DNA of 9,520 bases. Origin: an uncultured Neisseria sp. (GTDB lineage: Bacteria > Pseudomonadota > Gammaproteobacteria > Burkholderiales > Neisseriaceae). Made by a program: the position numbers and the translations under genes. The number at the start of each line of letters is the position of its first letter. Positions within the stretch are counted from its first letter, which is position 1. The DNA is taken from the NCBI GenBank assembly GCA_927911515.1, contig CAKMQH010000055.1:1-9520 (forward strand), given 5' to 3'. Of the stretch, positions 1-5,770 are shown one piece after another. The notes below the pieces were generated by a model. That model saw only the letters and a program-made list of their open reading frames with translations. It had not been told where the DNA came from and did no database searches.

Positions 1-71
1 AGCAGGAGTTTGGCGGCGGCGAAGAGGATGAGGAGGACGCCTGCGATGAGGAGTTTGCGGTTTTTGTCCAT
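1..71 (-). CDS. Small membrane protein, N-terminal part only (cut by window edge)
   Basis: The first 23 codons of a minus-strand gene are visible, beginning MDKNRKLLIAGVLLILFAA. A short basic start followed by a hydrophobic run from about residue 7 to 23 reads as an uncleaved membrane anchor or a signal peptide. Its ATG lies one base after the stop codon of the Nudix gene (TGA-A-ATG), so translation is probably coupled and the gene probably belongs to the same operon. There is no independent Shine-Dalgarno beyond what the end of the Nudix gene supplies. The rest of the gene lies outside the window and I do not recognise the family from this fragment. Confidence 0.55.
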   Translation of the reverse strand, partial: MDKNRKLLIAGVLLILFAAAKLL

Positions 72-83
72 TTCAGACGACCT
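72..83 (-). repeat. DNA uptake sequence (AG-mucDUS), contains a stop codon
   Basis: Exact copy of AGGTCGTCTGAA on the minus strand. It encodes the final Val-Val of the Nudix protein and its TGA stop, and its last A is the single base separating that stop from the next ATG. Confidence 0.93.
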
Positions 84-876
84 CGGTGTCGTTGTCGGTC
101 AGGACGGTGTGTGCGCCTGTCGAGAGCCAGCGGTCGCGGTAGCTTGAAACCAGTGTTTCGGGCGCGGCGACAACCAGCGGAACGGATACGCCTTGCTCCA
201 ATATTTCAAGCACTTGTTGTGCGCTTGCTTCATCATTGACTTGCCAAACGACGACGTCGGCATCTTGTACGCGCTGCCATTGTTCGCAGGTGTGTACCGA
301 TACCCAAACGCTTTGGGCTTGAGGCAATTTGCCGAGCTTGCGCAGTTCGGTTTCTGAGATGAGGACGTTGGCGTGGTGCGGTTCGGCTAGGGAGTAGGGG
401 GTGACGCGGTATTCGCCGGTACTGTTTTGTCCGTGCAAACCGGTTTTCAGACGACCTTTAAGTTGGCGGGGGACGGAGAGGGCGCGCAGCAGCGGGCCGT
501 TGGCGGGCAGCATGGGGGCGACGTTGAAATCGCCCGCTTTTTGCCACGACCATGCCTGTCCTTCGCGGGATTGGGGTTTGCCCGTCCATTGGTCGGTGTT
601 TACCCATAGGAATTTCAGGCAGACGCGGGCGTGTTCGTAGGAATGGATTTTGGTCAGCCAAGGCGTGGCGGCGAGGATGCGGATGCCGAGTTCTTCTTCA
701 AACTCGCGTTGCAGGGCTTGGAAGTCGGTTTCGCCCGCTTCGACTTTGCCGCCGGCAAATTCCCAATATCCGGCATAGGGTTTGCCTTCGGGGCGGGAAC
801 TGAGCAGGTAGTCGCCGTCTTGGTTGAGCAGGATGCCGGCAACGACGCGGATAAGGGGGCGGGTGTCTTGGGTCAT
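73..876 (-). CDS. mutT: Nudix hydrolase (MutT type) with C-terminal thiamine-phosphate-synthase-like domain
   Basis: A 267-residue protein. Residues 43-65 form a perfect Nudix box (G-x5-E-x7-REUxEExGU, with G43, E49, R57, E58, E61, E62, G64), the metal-binding catalytic helix. The N-terminal domain (about 8-130) resembles MutT, which hydrolyses 8-oxo-dGTP to the monophosphate and so prevents A:T to C:G transversions. The remainder (about 155-267) looks like a reduced TenI/ThiE-type barrel, as in longer betaproteobacterial Nudix proteins; I see no clear thiamine-synthase active site, so its role is unknown. The linker near residues 140-144 (KGRLK) is encoded by a DNA uptake sequence, and a second one supplies the last codons and the stop. 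The start has no good Shine-Dalgarno. Last complete gene of the recO-pdxJ-acpS run. The family is sure; the exact substrate is inferred. Confidence 0.88.
   Translation of the reverse strand: MTQDTRPLIRVVAGILLNQDGDYLLSSRPEGKPYAGYWEFAGGKVEAGETDFQALQREFEEELGIRILAATPWLTKIHSYEHARVCLKFLWVNTDQWTGKPQSREGQAWSWQKAGDFNVAPMLPANGPLLRALSVPRQLKGRLKTGLHGQNSTGEYRVTPYSLAEPHHANVLISETELRKLGKLPQAQSVWVSVHTCEQWQRVQDADVVVWQVNDEASAQQVLEILEQGVSVPLVVAAPETLVSSYRDRWLSTGAHTVLTDNDTEVV
446..457 (-). repeat. DNA uptake sequence inside the Nudix gene
   Basis: Exact copy of AGGTCGTCTGAA on the minus strand, read in frame as part of Lys-Gly-Arg-Leu-Lys at the junction of the Nudix and C-terminal domains. Together with the copy at 72-83 it is the only DUS in this window lying within coding sequence. 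Confidence 0.93.
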
Positions 877-890
877 GGGAATAGGGAGAA

Positions 891-902
891 GGGTCGTCTG
901 AA
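891..902 (+). repeat. DNA uptake sequence, one end base changed
   Basis: GGGTCGTCTGAA, 11 of 12 bases of AG-mucDUS with an intact 10-base core. It lies in the acpS-Nudix spacer, just upstream of the Nudix start. Confidence 0.85.
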
Positions 903-911
903 AATTTGGAA

Positions 912-935
912 AGGTCGGATTCGGGAATCCGACCT
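912..935 (-). repeat. Hairpin in the acpS-Nudix spacer
   Basis: A perfect inverted repeat: AGGTCGGATT at 912-921 pairs with AATCCGACCT at 926-935 around a 4-base loop. In the operon's transcript it would form a stable hairpin 20 bases after the acpS stop, followed by UUU and then C residues. It may attenuate or trim the message rather than fully terminate it, because the U tract is short. It could also be a small dispersed repeat. Confidence 0.6.
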
Positions 936-954
936 GCCAATGGGTATTGTCGTC

Positions 955-1332
955 TTATTTTTCGGCAACGACAAATGCCAACACGGTGTCTTCTTCGTCG
1001 CTCATGCTGAGGCTGACGTGGCTGATGCCTTGTTCTTCCAGCCATTTGGACAGGGCGGGGGCGTAGAAAAATTCGGGTTTGCCCAATGCGTCATGCCCGA
1101 TGCCGATGTTGCGGAAGGAAACCGCGCCGCGTATGCCCGTGCCGACGGCTTTGGCAAAGGCTTCTTTGGCGGCAAAGCGTTTGGCAAGGTAGTTGACGGG
1201 CTTGCCTGCTTGCGGAAATTCGAGCAACTCTTCAGGCGTAAGGATGCGCTCGGCAAACGCTTGTCCGAATTTTTTGCTCAGGCGGATGATGCGTTTGAGG
1301 GAAACGATGTCTGTGCCTATGCCGTAAATCAT
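955..1332 (-). CDS. acpS: Holo-[acyl-carrier-protein] synthase
   Basis: AcpS transfers the 4'-phosphopantetheine arm of coenzyme A to the conserved serine of apo-ACP, switching on fatty-acid synthesis in the cytoplasm. The 125-residue length matches the family. The N-terminal GTDIV motif carries the metal-binding Asp8, and RFAAKEAFAKA carries Glu57, equivalent to the second metal ligand. GTGIRG, the DALGKP segment and the C-terminal VSLSMSDEED strand are also typical. The start is supported by AAGGAG eight bases upstream of the ATG. It lies 52 bases after pdxJ, the usual pdxJ-acpS order in proteobacteria. No sign of damage. Confidence 0.96.
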   Translation of the reverse strand: MIYGIGTDIVSLKRIIRLSKKFGQAFAERILTPEELLEFPQAGKPVNYLAKRFAAKEAFAKAVGTGIRGAVSFRNIGIGHDALGKPEFFYAPALSKWLEEQGISHVSLSMSDEEDTVLAFVVAEK

Positions 1333-1355
1333 GCGGTGGTCTCCTTGTTGAGAGA

Positions 1356-1367
1356 AGGTCGTCTGAA
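1356..1367 (+). repeat. DNA uptake sequence (AG-mucDUS)
   Basis: Exact AGGTCGTCTGAA in the short spacer between pdxJ and acpS, about 13 bases from the acpS Shine-Dalgarno. Confidence 0.93.
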
Positions 1368-1384
1368 AAGGTGGGTGTCGCCTA

Positions 1385-2113
1385 TCAAGGCAGCAGTCTT
1401 GCCCTGAACATGGTTTCCTTCATCTGGCGGACGGCTTCAGGCAGACCGAGGAAGAGGGCTTGGGCAATCAGCGAATGCCCGATGTTCAACTCGCGGATAG
1501 CGAGGATTTGGGCGATGGGGGTAACATTGTGTATGGTCAGGCCGTGTCCGGCGTTGACGACCAAGCCCAAATCGCTGGCAAAATGCGCGCCGTTTTGCAG
1601 ACGCTCGAATTGCTTGATTTGTTCGGCGTGGCTGTGTGCGTCGGCGTATGCGCCGGTGTGCAGTTCGATAACGGGCGCGCCGATGTCATAGGCGGCTTGG
1701 ATTTGATCGTTGTCGGCATCAATAAAGAGCGAAACGCGGATGCCTGCGTCGGTCAGGATTTTGGTGAACTCGGCGATTTTTTCTTGTTGCGCCAATACGT
1801 CCAAACCGCCTTCGGTCGTGATTTCCTGACGTTTTTCAGGCACGATGCACACGTCTTGTGGCATGACTTTGAGCGCGTTTTCCAGCATTTCTTCAGTCAG
1901 CGCCATTTCAAGGTTCAGGCGCGTGCGGATGGCGTTTTTGACGGCGAACACGTCCGCGTCTTTGATGTGGCGGCGGTCTTCGCGCAGGTGCATGGTAATC
2001 AAATCCGCACCGTGCGTTTCCGCGACCAATGCCGCTTCCACAGGGCTGGGATAGGTCGTACCGCGGGCGTTGCGGACGGTGGCGATGTGGTCGATGTTTA
2101 CACCTAAGAGCAT
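1385..2113 (-). CDS. pdxJ: Pyridoxine 5'-phosphate synthase
   Basis: PdxJ condenses 1-deoxyxylulose 5-phosphate with 3-amino-2-oxopropyl phosphate to make pyridoxine 5'-phosphate, the ring-closing step of DXP-dependent vitamin B6 synthesis. The 242-residue TIM-barrel protein starts MLLGVNIDHIATVRNARG and keeps the catalytic set seen in the family: Asn6, Asp8, His9, His42 and Arg44 in MHLREDRRH, Glu69, Glu150 in IELHTG, His190 in NAGHG and His213 in NIGHS. The reading frame is open a further 46 codons upstream, but the ATG at 2113 is chosen because it matches the family N-terminus and has AAGGA about eight bases before it; the extension would run into recO. Second gene of the recO-pdxJ-acpS run, 61 bases after recO. 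Confidence 0.96.
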   Translation of the reverse strand: MLLGVNIDHIATVRNARGTTYPSPVEAALVAETHGADLITMHLREDRRHIKDADVFAVKNAIRTRLNLEMALTEEMLENALKVMPQDVCIVPEKRQEITTEGGLDVLAQQEKIAEFTKILTDAGIRVSLFIDADNDQIQAAYDIGAPVIELHTGAYADAHSHAEQIKQFERLQNGAHFASDLGLVVNAGHGLTIHNVTPIAQILAIRELNIGHSLIAQALFLGLPEAVRQMKETMFRARLLP

Positions 2114-2132
2114 GATGTATCCTTTCTTTGGA

Positions 2133-2171
2133 TTTTCAGACGACCTGCCGATGAAAAAGGTCGTCTGAAAA
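2133..2171. repeat. Inverted pair of DNA uptake sequences between recO and pdxJ
   Basis: Two exact AG-mucDUS copies in opposite orientation (2135-2146 minus, 2158-2169 plus) form a perfect 14-base inverted repeat with an 11-base loop. On either strand the hairpin begins with T residues and ends with AAAA, so there is no U tract after it. It is therefore not a standard terminator, which fits continued transcription from recO into pdxJ. Confidence 0.9.
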
Positions 2172-2174
2172 AAG

Positions 2175-2915
2175 TTAAATGCCGAAACTGAATTGCTGGA
2201 GTTGTTGCAAAACCTGTCTGGATTTAATGCCTTCGGGCAGGAGGTTGTCAATCAGCAGGCGCGTGATTTTTAGCGACTGTCCGAGGCTTTCGGGGTGGGT
2301 GAAATCACCTTCGCGCAGCTGAATTAAGATGTCGCCGCCGACAGCCACGCCATGGTTGCGCGGATTGAAGCGTTCGGCTTCTTCAATGGGGACGACCGCG
2401 TTTTCAGGCGTCAGCCAGTAGGTTTCTTCAGCGCGGATTGCTTCTCCGTTGCCATCGTGGAACAAATCGGGCGCGAATCCCAAACGGCTGAGTAAAGTCC
2501 ATTCAAAGCGTCGCAGTGCGGCGGTATGGCTGTTTTCGCCGCATACCGCCTGCATCACTGCTTCCAGCGCGTCGTAAAGCTCGGGTATCGGGTCTTCGCG
2601 AGCCGTCAGTTTGAGCATCAATTCGTTGATATATAAACCGCTGAACAAAGCCCTGCCTTGCGGTTGCGGCCAGCCGCCTATCCACTCCGCACGATGCAGC
2701 GTTTTCAATTCTTGCGAACCGTACCAAGAGGCACTGACCGGTACAAACGGAACCAACACGCCGCGCAACTCACTCTGCCGCTTGCGCGCACTTCTCGCCA
2801 GCAAAGCCACGCGCCCGTAACGGCGGCTGAACACTTCCACCCACAAACTGCTCTCGCGCCAAGGTGCGGAAGCAAGCAGGAAGACAGGTTCGTGGTTGAT
2901 GCGCTGGTTGGTCAT
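2175..2915 (-). CDS. recO: DNA repair protein RecO
   Basis: RecO anneals single strands and, with RecR, helps RecA displace SSB at gaps in the RecF-type recombination pathway. The 246-residue protein has the family pattern: an N-terminal OB-fold region (about 8-80: VFLLASAPWRESSLWVEVFS, then RYGRVALLARSARK, a basic DNA-binding stretch), followed by a helical domain with LYINELMLKL and RRFEWTLLSRLGF. The length is normal. The start lacks a good Shine-Dalgarno and no better in-frame start was seen upstream. It appears to head the recO-pdxJ-acpS-Nudix run, with a likely extended -10 promoter about 50 bases upstream. In naturally competent Neisseria the RecF-type pathway also matters for transformation, which is known biology rather than visible here. 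Confidence 0.94.
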   Translation of the reverse strand: MTNQRINHEPVFLLASAPWRESSLWVEVFSRRYGRVALLARSARKRQSELRGVLVPFVPVSASWYGSQELKTLHRAEWIGGWPQPQGRALFSGLYINELMLKLTAREDPIPELYDALEAVMQAVCGENSHTAALRRFEWTLLSRLGFAPDLFHDGNGEAIRAEETYWLTPENAVVPIEEAERFNPRNHGVAVGGDILIQLREGDFTHPESLGQSLKITRLLIDNLLPEGIKSRQVLQQLQQFSFGI

Positions 2916-2963
2916 GGGCGGTTGGTCGGGAATGGCGGAAGAGGGTCGGTAATGGTGTGGTGC

Positions 2964-2972
2964 ATTTTACCA
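2964..2972 (-). promoter_or_regulatory. Likely extended -10 promoter for recO
   Basis: On the minus strand TGGTAAAAT gives an extended -10 element (TG-n-TAAAAT), about 50 bases upstream of the recO ATG. No good -35 is visible; that region is occupied by a DNA uptake sequence. The same TTTGGTAAAAT string occurs in front of dedA. Confidence 0.42.
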
Positions 2973-2983
2973 AAGCGGCTAGG

Positions 2984-2995
2984 AGGTCGTCTGAA
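2984..2995 (+). repeat. DNA uptake sequence upstream of recO
   Basis: Exact AGGTCGTCTGAA, located where the -35 region of the recO promoter would fall. Confidence 0.93.
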
Positions 2996-3068
2996 AATAT
3001 TTCTGTTGCTAGGAAGGCTTTGAACACCAAGAGGGAGATTGTAAGGCAAAATCAATCGATGGGTCTGG

Positions 3069-3090
3069 TTGATTTGTATTTGATTTGTAT
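3069..3090. repeat. Two tandem copies of an 11-base unit
   Basis: TTGATTTGTAT is repeated twice with no spacer. It lies five bases before a strong plus-strand Shine-Dalgarno (AGGAGG at 3096-3101). Confidence 0.8.
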
Positions 3091-3118
3091 TCTTTAGGAG
3101 GTAATGAAGAATGGCAAC

Positions 3119-3151
3119 AAAAAAACGCACCTTGTTTAAAGGTGCGTTTTT
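3119..3151 (-). terminator. Intrinsic terminator of the cytochrome c5 gene
   Basis: A GC-rich stem (CGCACCTT at 3126-3133 with AAGGTGCG at 3139-3146, five-base loop) is flanked by A residues on the left and T residues on the right, so it can act on both strands. On the minus strand it ends in a run of seven T, about 30 bases after the cytochrome stop codon. Confidence 0.82.
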
Positions 3152-3182
3152 ATTGGGGTATCTATGGCGTTTTCTGAATGAA

Positions 3183-4039
3183 TCAGAATTTAGCGCCTGA
3201 TTGGTTAGCCATGTAGTTGACCGCTGCTTTGACTTCGTCGTCGCTCAGACCGGCGTTACCGCCTTTGGCAGGCATAGAGTTGAAGCCTTCGAGAGCGTGT
3301 TTGTACAGGGTTTCTTTACCTTGTTTGATGCGCGGAGCCCACTCGTCATTTTTGCCTACGCCGGGAGCGCCGGGGATAGTGCCGCCGTGACACATTTTAC
3401 AGTTGGCTTCGTAAACTTTTTGACCGTCTGCACCGCCGGCTGCAGGAGAGGCAGCGCCTTTGTCTTCGGCTTTAGGCGCGTCGCTGCGGGTGCGGAGCCG
3501 GCAGCGGCCGGTGCGGATGCGGCTGCATCGCCTGAAGCTGCTTGATCGGCAGGTGCTGCGGCATCGGGATCAGGGAAGTTGCCGCCACTCTTGTTCGCCA
3601 TGTAAGTGATGACGCGTTTGAGTTCTTGGTCGGTCAAATCGGCTGCACCGCCTTTGGCAGGCATGGCGTTAAAGCCGTTCAGAGCGTGTTGGAACAGCGT
3701 GTCGAAACCTTGTCCGATACGGGGAGCCCAATCGCCGTTGTTTTCGATTTTAGGCGCGTTGGGGACGGAGCTGTCCGCAGCGTGACATTGGATACAGATT
3801 TTGTTGAAAATCTGATCGCCTTTGCGTTCGCCTACCGGAATGCCGTCGCCTAAGGCGAGCTGCCCTGCGGGTTGGATACGGGTTTGCGTGGCGGCTTCGG
3901 ACGATTGGTTAACGTCTGCGAACGAGCCGCTGCCCGCCAATTTGATGAGGAAGTAAATGACTGCAATAGCAATGATGATACCGCTCACAAGGGTAAACAA
4001 TGCAGAGCCTTGGGCTTTTGAGTCGCGGAGTTGTTTCAT
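3183..4039 (-). pseudogene. cycB: Di-heme cytochrome c5, frameshifted between its two heme domains
   Basis: The 5' part begins MKQLRDSKAQGSALF, has a membrane anchor (about 14-36), then a first class I heme domain with CIQCH (82-86) and the distal-Met loop NAMPAKGG (Met126). An Ala/Pro-rich linker follows. A second domain with CKMCH and NSMPAKGG continues to the stop at 3183, but in the next frame. One base appears to be missing near 3478-3495 (after about residue 186); restoring it gives one 285-residue protein. As read, the first frame runs on through unrelated residues to a stop at 3356. In Neisseria the two-domain membrane-anchored c5 carries electrons from the bc1 complex towards the cbb3 oxidase and, in meningococcus, nitrite reductase. 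The symbol follows gonococcal usage and is less sure than the family. Sequencing error and true mutation cannot be told apart here. Confidence 0.88.
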
Positions 4040-4120
4040 TTGGTAGGCCTCGCCGTTAGGTTAGGTTGTGCTTTGAGTTATAGTTTGGTGTGTTAAACGC
4101 AGTTAACAATATTTTGCTGG

Positions 4121-4149
4121 ATTATACTGAATTCACAGGGGCTTTCCAA
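4121..4149 (-). promoter_or_regulatory. Sigma70-type promoter of the cytochrome c5 gene
   Basis: On the minus strand TTGGAA (4144-4149) and a perfect TATAAT (4121-4126) are separated by 17 bases. The start point would be near 4114, leaving a leader of about 75 bases. A palindrome TGTTAA-N6-TTAACA at 4091-4108 lies just downstream of the expected start and could be an operator. Confidence 0.68.
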
Positions 4150-4227
4150 TCGCTCTTGTGGAAAATATACGCAAAGGCGGCAGTTTTTTGCCGTTTGTTC
4201 AGGGGTGGATTAGTTATGTTGTTGATT

Positions 4228-4251
4228 ATTTGCAGGGAATTTTCTGCAAAT
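4228..4251. promoter_or_regulatory. Inverted repeat next to the tRNA promoter
   Basis: ATTTGCAG-N8-CTGCAAAT is a perfect 8+8 base inverted repeat ending directly at the candidate -35 box of the tRNA promoter. The shape suits a dimeric regulator, but I do not recognise it as a known Neisseria operator. Confidence 0.35.
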
Positions 4252-4279
4252 TTGTCTTGTTTGCGCCATCCTGCATAAT
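4252..4279 (+). promoter_or_regulatory. Candidate promoter of tRNA-Arg
   Basis: TTGTCT (4252-4257) and CATAAT (4274-4279) with 16-base spacing, about 46 bases upstream of the mature tRNA. The -10 matches 5 of 6 consensus bases and the -35 matches 4 of 6. Confidence 0.45.
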
Positions 4280-4325
4280 AGGCTTTGCCAACAGGCGGGA
4301 TTTGCGTTAATCTTACGCCTTCCCT

Positions 4326-4401
4326 GCACCCATAGCTCAGTTGGAAGAGTGTCAGTTTCCGAAGCTGGAGGTCACAGGTTCGATCCCTGTTGGGTGCGCC
4401 A
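4326..4401 (+). tRNA. tRNA-Arg (anticodon CCG)
   Basis: A full cloverleaf can be drawn. The acceptor stem GCACCCA (4326-4332) pairs with TGGGTGC (4391-4397). The D stem is GCTC/GAGT, the anticodon stem TCAGT/GCTGG has G-U pairs at both ends, and the T arm is ACAGG-TTCGATC-CCTGT. The anticodon loop TTCCGAA places CCG at 4359-4361, which reads the CGG arginine codon. The discriminator is G and CCA (4399-4401) is encoded. It stands alone as a single tRNA with its own terminator just downstream, and no duplicated 3' end suggesting an integrated element is visible in the window. Confidence 0.95.
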
Positions 4402-4410
4402 ATTATAGAG

Positions 4411-4449
4411 AGGCCGTTTGAAAGATGAAAATTTTTCGGGCGGCCTTTT
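4411..4449 (+). terminator. Terminator of tRNA-Arg, shaped like a decayed inverted DUS pair
   Basis: AGGCCGTTTGAAA (4411-4423) faces TTTCGGGCGGCCT (4434-4446) across a 10-base loop. In RNA the arms pair over 13 positions, three of them U-G wobbles, and T residues follow. The left arm is one base, and the right arm two bases, away from the 13-base form of the AGGCCGTCTGAA uptake-sequence dialect, which is not the dialect used elsewhere in this window. Confidence 0.72.
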
Positions 4450-4478
4450 GATTTACTTCAAATAAAACTACATCGGGT

Positions 4479-4490
4479 TTCAGACGACCT
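4479..4490 (-). repeat. DNA uptake sequence downstream of the aminotransferase gene
   Basis: Exact AG-mucDUS on the minus strand, 16 bases beyond the aminotransferase stop codon, between it and the convergent tRNA unit. Confidence 0.93.
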
Positions 4491-4505
4491 TTTGCTTTTT
4501 GCGTT

Positions 4506-5699
4506 TTATTTCAACACTTCGGCAAACGCATCGGCAACATAGGCGATATTCGAGGCATTCAGTCCGGCAACGCACATCCTGCCCGAATCCAGCAGGTAAA
4601 CGGCAAATTCGTCGCGCAACCTGCGGACTTGTTCCACGCTCAATCCTGTGTAGCTGAACATGCCGCGCTGTTTGATGAAATAAGTGAAATCGCGGTCGGG
4701 GATTTGCGCGGTCAAGACGTCATAAAGTTTCTGCCGCATGGCGCGGATGCGGTCGCGCATGACATAGACTTCGTTTTGCCACAAGGCGTAAAGTTCGGGG
4801 CTGTTCATCACATCGGCGGCGATATAGGCGCCGTGTGCGGGCGGGCTGGAATAGATGCGGCGGACGGTGAATTTGAGCTGTCCGAACACCAATTCCGCTT
4901 CTTCTTTATTCGGGCAAACCACGCTCAGGCCGCCGACGCGCTCGCCGTAGAGCGACAGGTTTTTCGAGAAGGAGTTGCTGACGAACAAGGGTAAATCCAT
5001 TTCCACTGCTTTGCGGATGGCGTAGGCATCGCTGTCCAAATCGCCGCCGAAGCCTTGGTAGGCGATGTCCATAAACGGAATCAGCTTGCGCGTTTTGATG
5101 ATGTGCAACACTTCGTCCCATTGCTGTTCCGACATATCCACGCCGGTCGGGTTGTGGCAGCAGGGGTGTAGGATTAGGACGCTGTTTTCAGGCAGGGTGT
5201 TGAAAAACGCGGTCATTTCGTCGAATTTGACGCCGACAGTGGCAGGATTGTAATAAGGATAAGTGCCGACCTCGAAACCTGAGCCTTCAAAAATGCCGCG
5301 GTGGTTGTCCCAAGTCGGGTCGCTGACGTAGGCGCGCGCTGCGGGAAACCAGCGGTGCAGGAAATCCGCGCCGACTTTGAGCGCACCCGAGCCGCCCAAG
5401 GTTTGTACGGTAACGATGCGTCCTTGCGCAAGCGCGGGGTTGTCTTTGCCGAACAATAAATGCTGCACGGCGCTGCGGTAAGTGTTCAAACCTTCCATAG
5501 GCAGGTAGGGCGACGGCGAAGGCGTGGCGGCGCGGGCGGTCTCGGCGCGGCTCACGGATTCCAATACGGGCATTTTGCCTTCGTCGTCGAAATAAATGCC
5601 TATGCTTAAATTGACTTTTTCAGGACGCGGGTCGTTTTTGAAGGTTTCGACCAAACTCAAAATCGGATCGCCGGGATAGTATTCGACGTGTCGGTACAT
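4506..5699 (-). CDS. tyrB: Aromatic-amino-acid / aspartate aminotransferase (class I, PLP)
   Basis: A 397-residue cytoplasmic aminotransferase of the AspC/TyrB family, which moves amino groups between glutamate/2-oxoglutarate and aspartate, tyrosine or phenylalanine; it completes tyrosine and phenylalanine synthesis. Conserved residues are in place: Trp130 (PTWDNH), Asn183 (HNPTG), Asp211 and Tyr214, the PLP-binding Lys246 in SNSFSKNLSLYGERVGG, Arg280 in VRRIYSSPPAHG, which contacts the distal carboxylate, and Arg374 in SGRMCVAGLN, which binds the substrate alpha-carboxylate. Full length with no damage. The start has AAGGA six bases upstream. Transcribed divergently from folP, with a candidate promoter in the shared gap. 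Whether aspartate or aromatic substrates dominate cannot be told from sequence alone; tyrB is the better guess from the YSSPP segment. Confidence 0.9.
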   Translation of the reverse strand: MYRHVEYYPGDPILSLVETFKNDPRPEKVNLSIGIYFDDEGKMPVLESVSRAETARAATPSPSPYLPMEGLNTYRSAVQHLLFGKDNPALAQGRIVTVQTLGGSGALKVGADFLHRWFPAARAYVSDPTWDNHRGIFEGSGFEVGTYPYYNPATVGVKFDEMTAFFNTLPENSVLILHPCCHNPTGVDMSEQQWDEVLHIIKTRKLIPFMDIAYQGFGGDLDSDAYAIRKAVEMDLPLFVSNSFSKNLSLYGERVGGLSVVCPNKEEAELVFGQLKFTVRRIYSSPPAHGAYIAADVMNSPELYALWQNEVYVMRDRIRAMRQKLYDVLTAQIPDRDFTYFIKQRGMFSYTGLSVEQVRRLRDEFAVYLLDSGRMCVAGLNASNIAYVADAFAEVLK

Positions 5700-5738
5700 G
5701 ATGCTTCCTTTGTCAGGCGGATTAGGATGGTAAACCTG

Positions 5739-5768
5739 ATTTTGGCATTAAACGGCAGGATTTGTAAA
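5739..5768 (-). promoter_or_regulatory. Candidate promoter of the aminotransferase gene
   Basis: On the minus strand TTTACA (5763-5768) and CAAAAT (5739-5744) with 18-base spacing. The start would be near 5732, about 33 bases ahead of the ATG. The -10 is only 4 of 6. Confidence 0.35.
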
Positions 5769-5770
5769 CG

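Noticed and set aside
631..1407. Long plus-strand reading frame opposite acpS and the Nudix gene
   Set aside because: It runs antisense to two clear genes, spans their gap, and its protein is low-complexity Gly/Ala/Phe-rich with no recognisable family; a shadow of GC-biased codons.
1460..2107. Long plus-strand reading frame opposite pdxJ
   Set aside because: Fully antisense to an intact pdxJ, with no Shine-Dalgarno or family signature.
2114..2251. Upstream extension of pdxJ into recO
   Set aside because: The known PdxJ N-terminus and a good Shine-Dalgarno both support the ATG at 2113.
4090..4278. 62-codon plus-strand frame before the tRNA
   Set aside because: It overlaps the promoters and palindromes of the control region, has no Shine-Dalgarno and resembles no family I know.
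4326..4401. tRNA-Arg as the attachment site of an integrated element
   Set aside because: No integrase gene and no second copy of the tRNA 3' end are visible; the neighbours are housekeeping genes.
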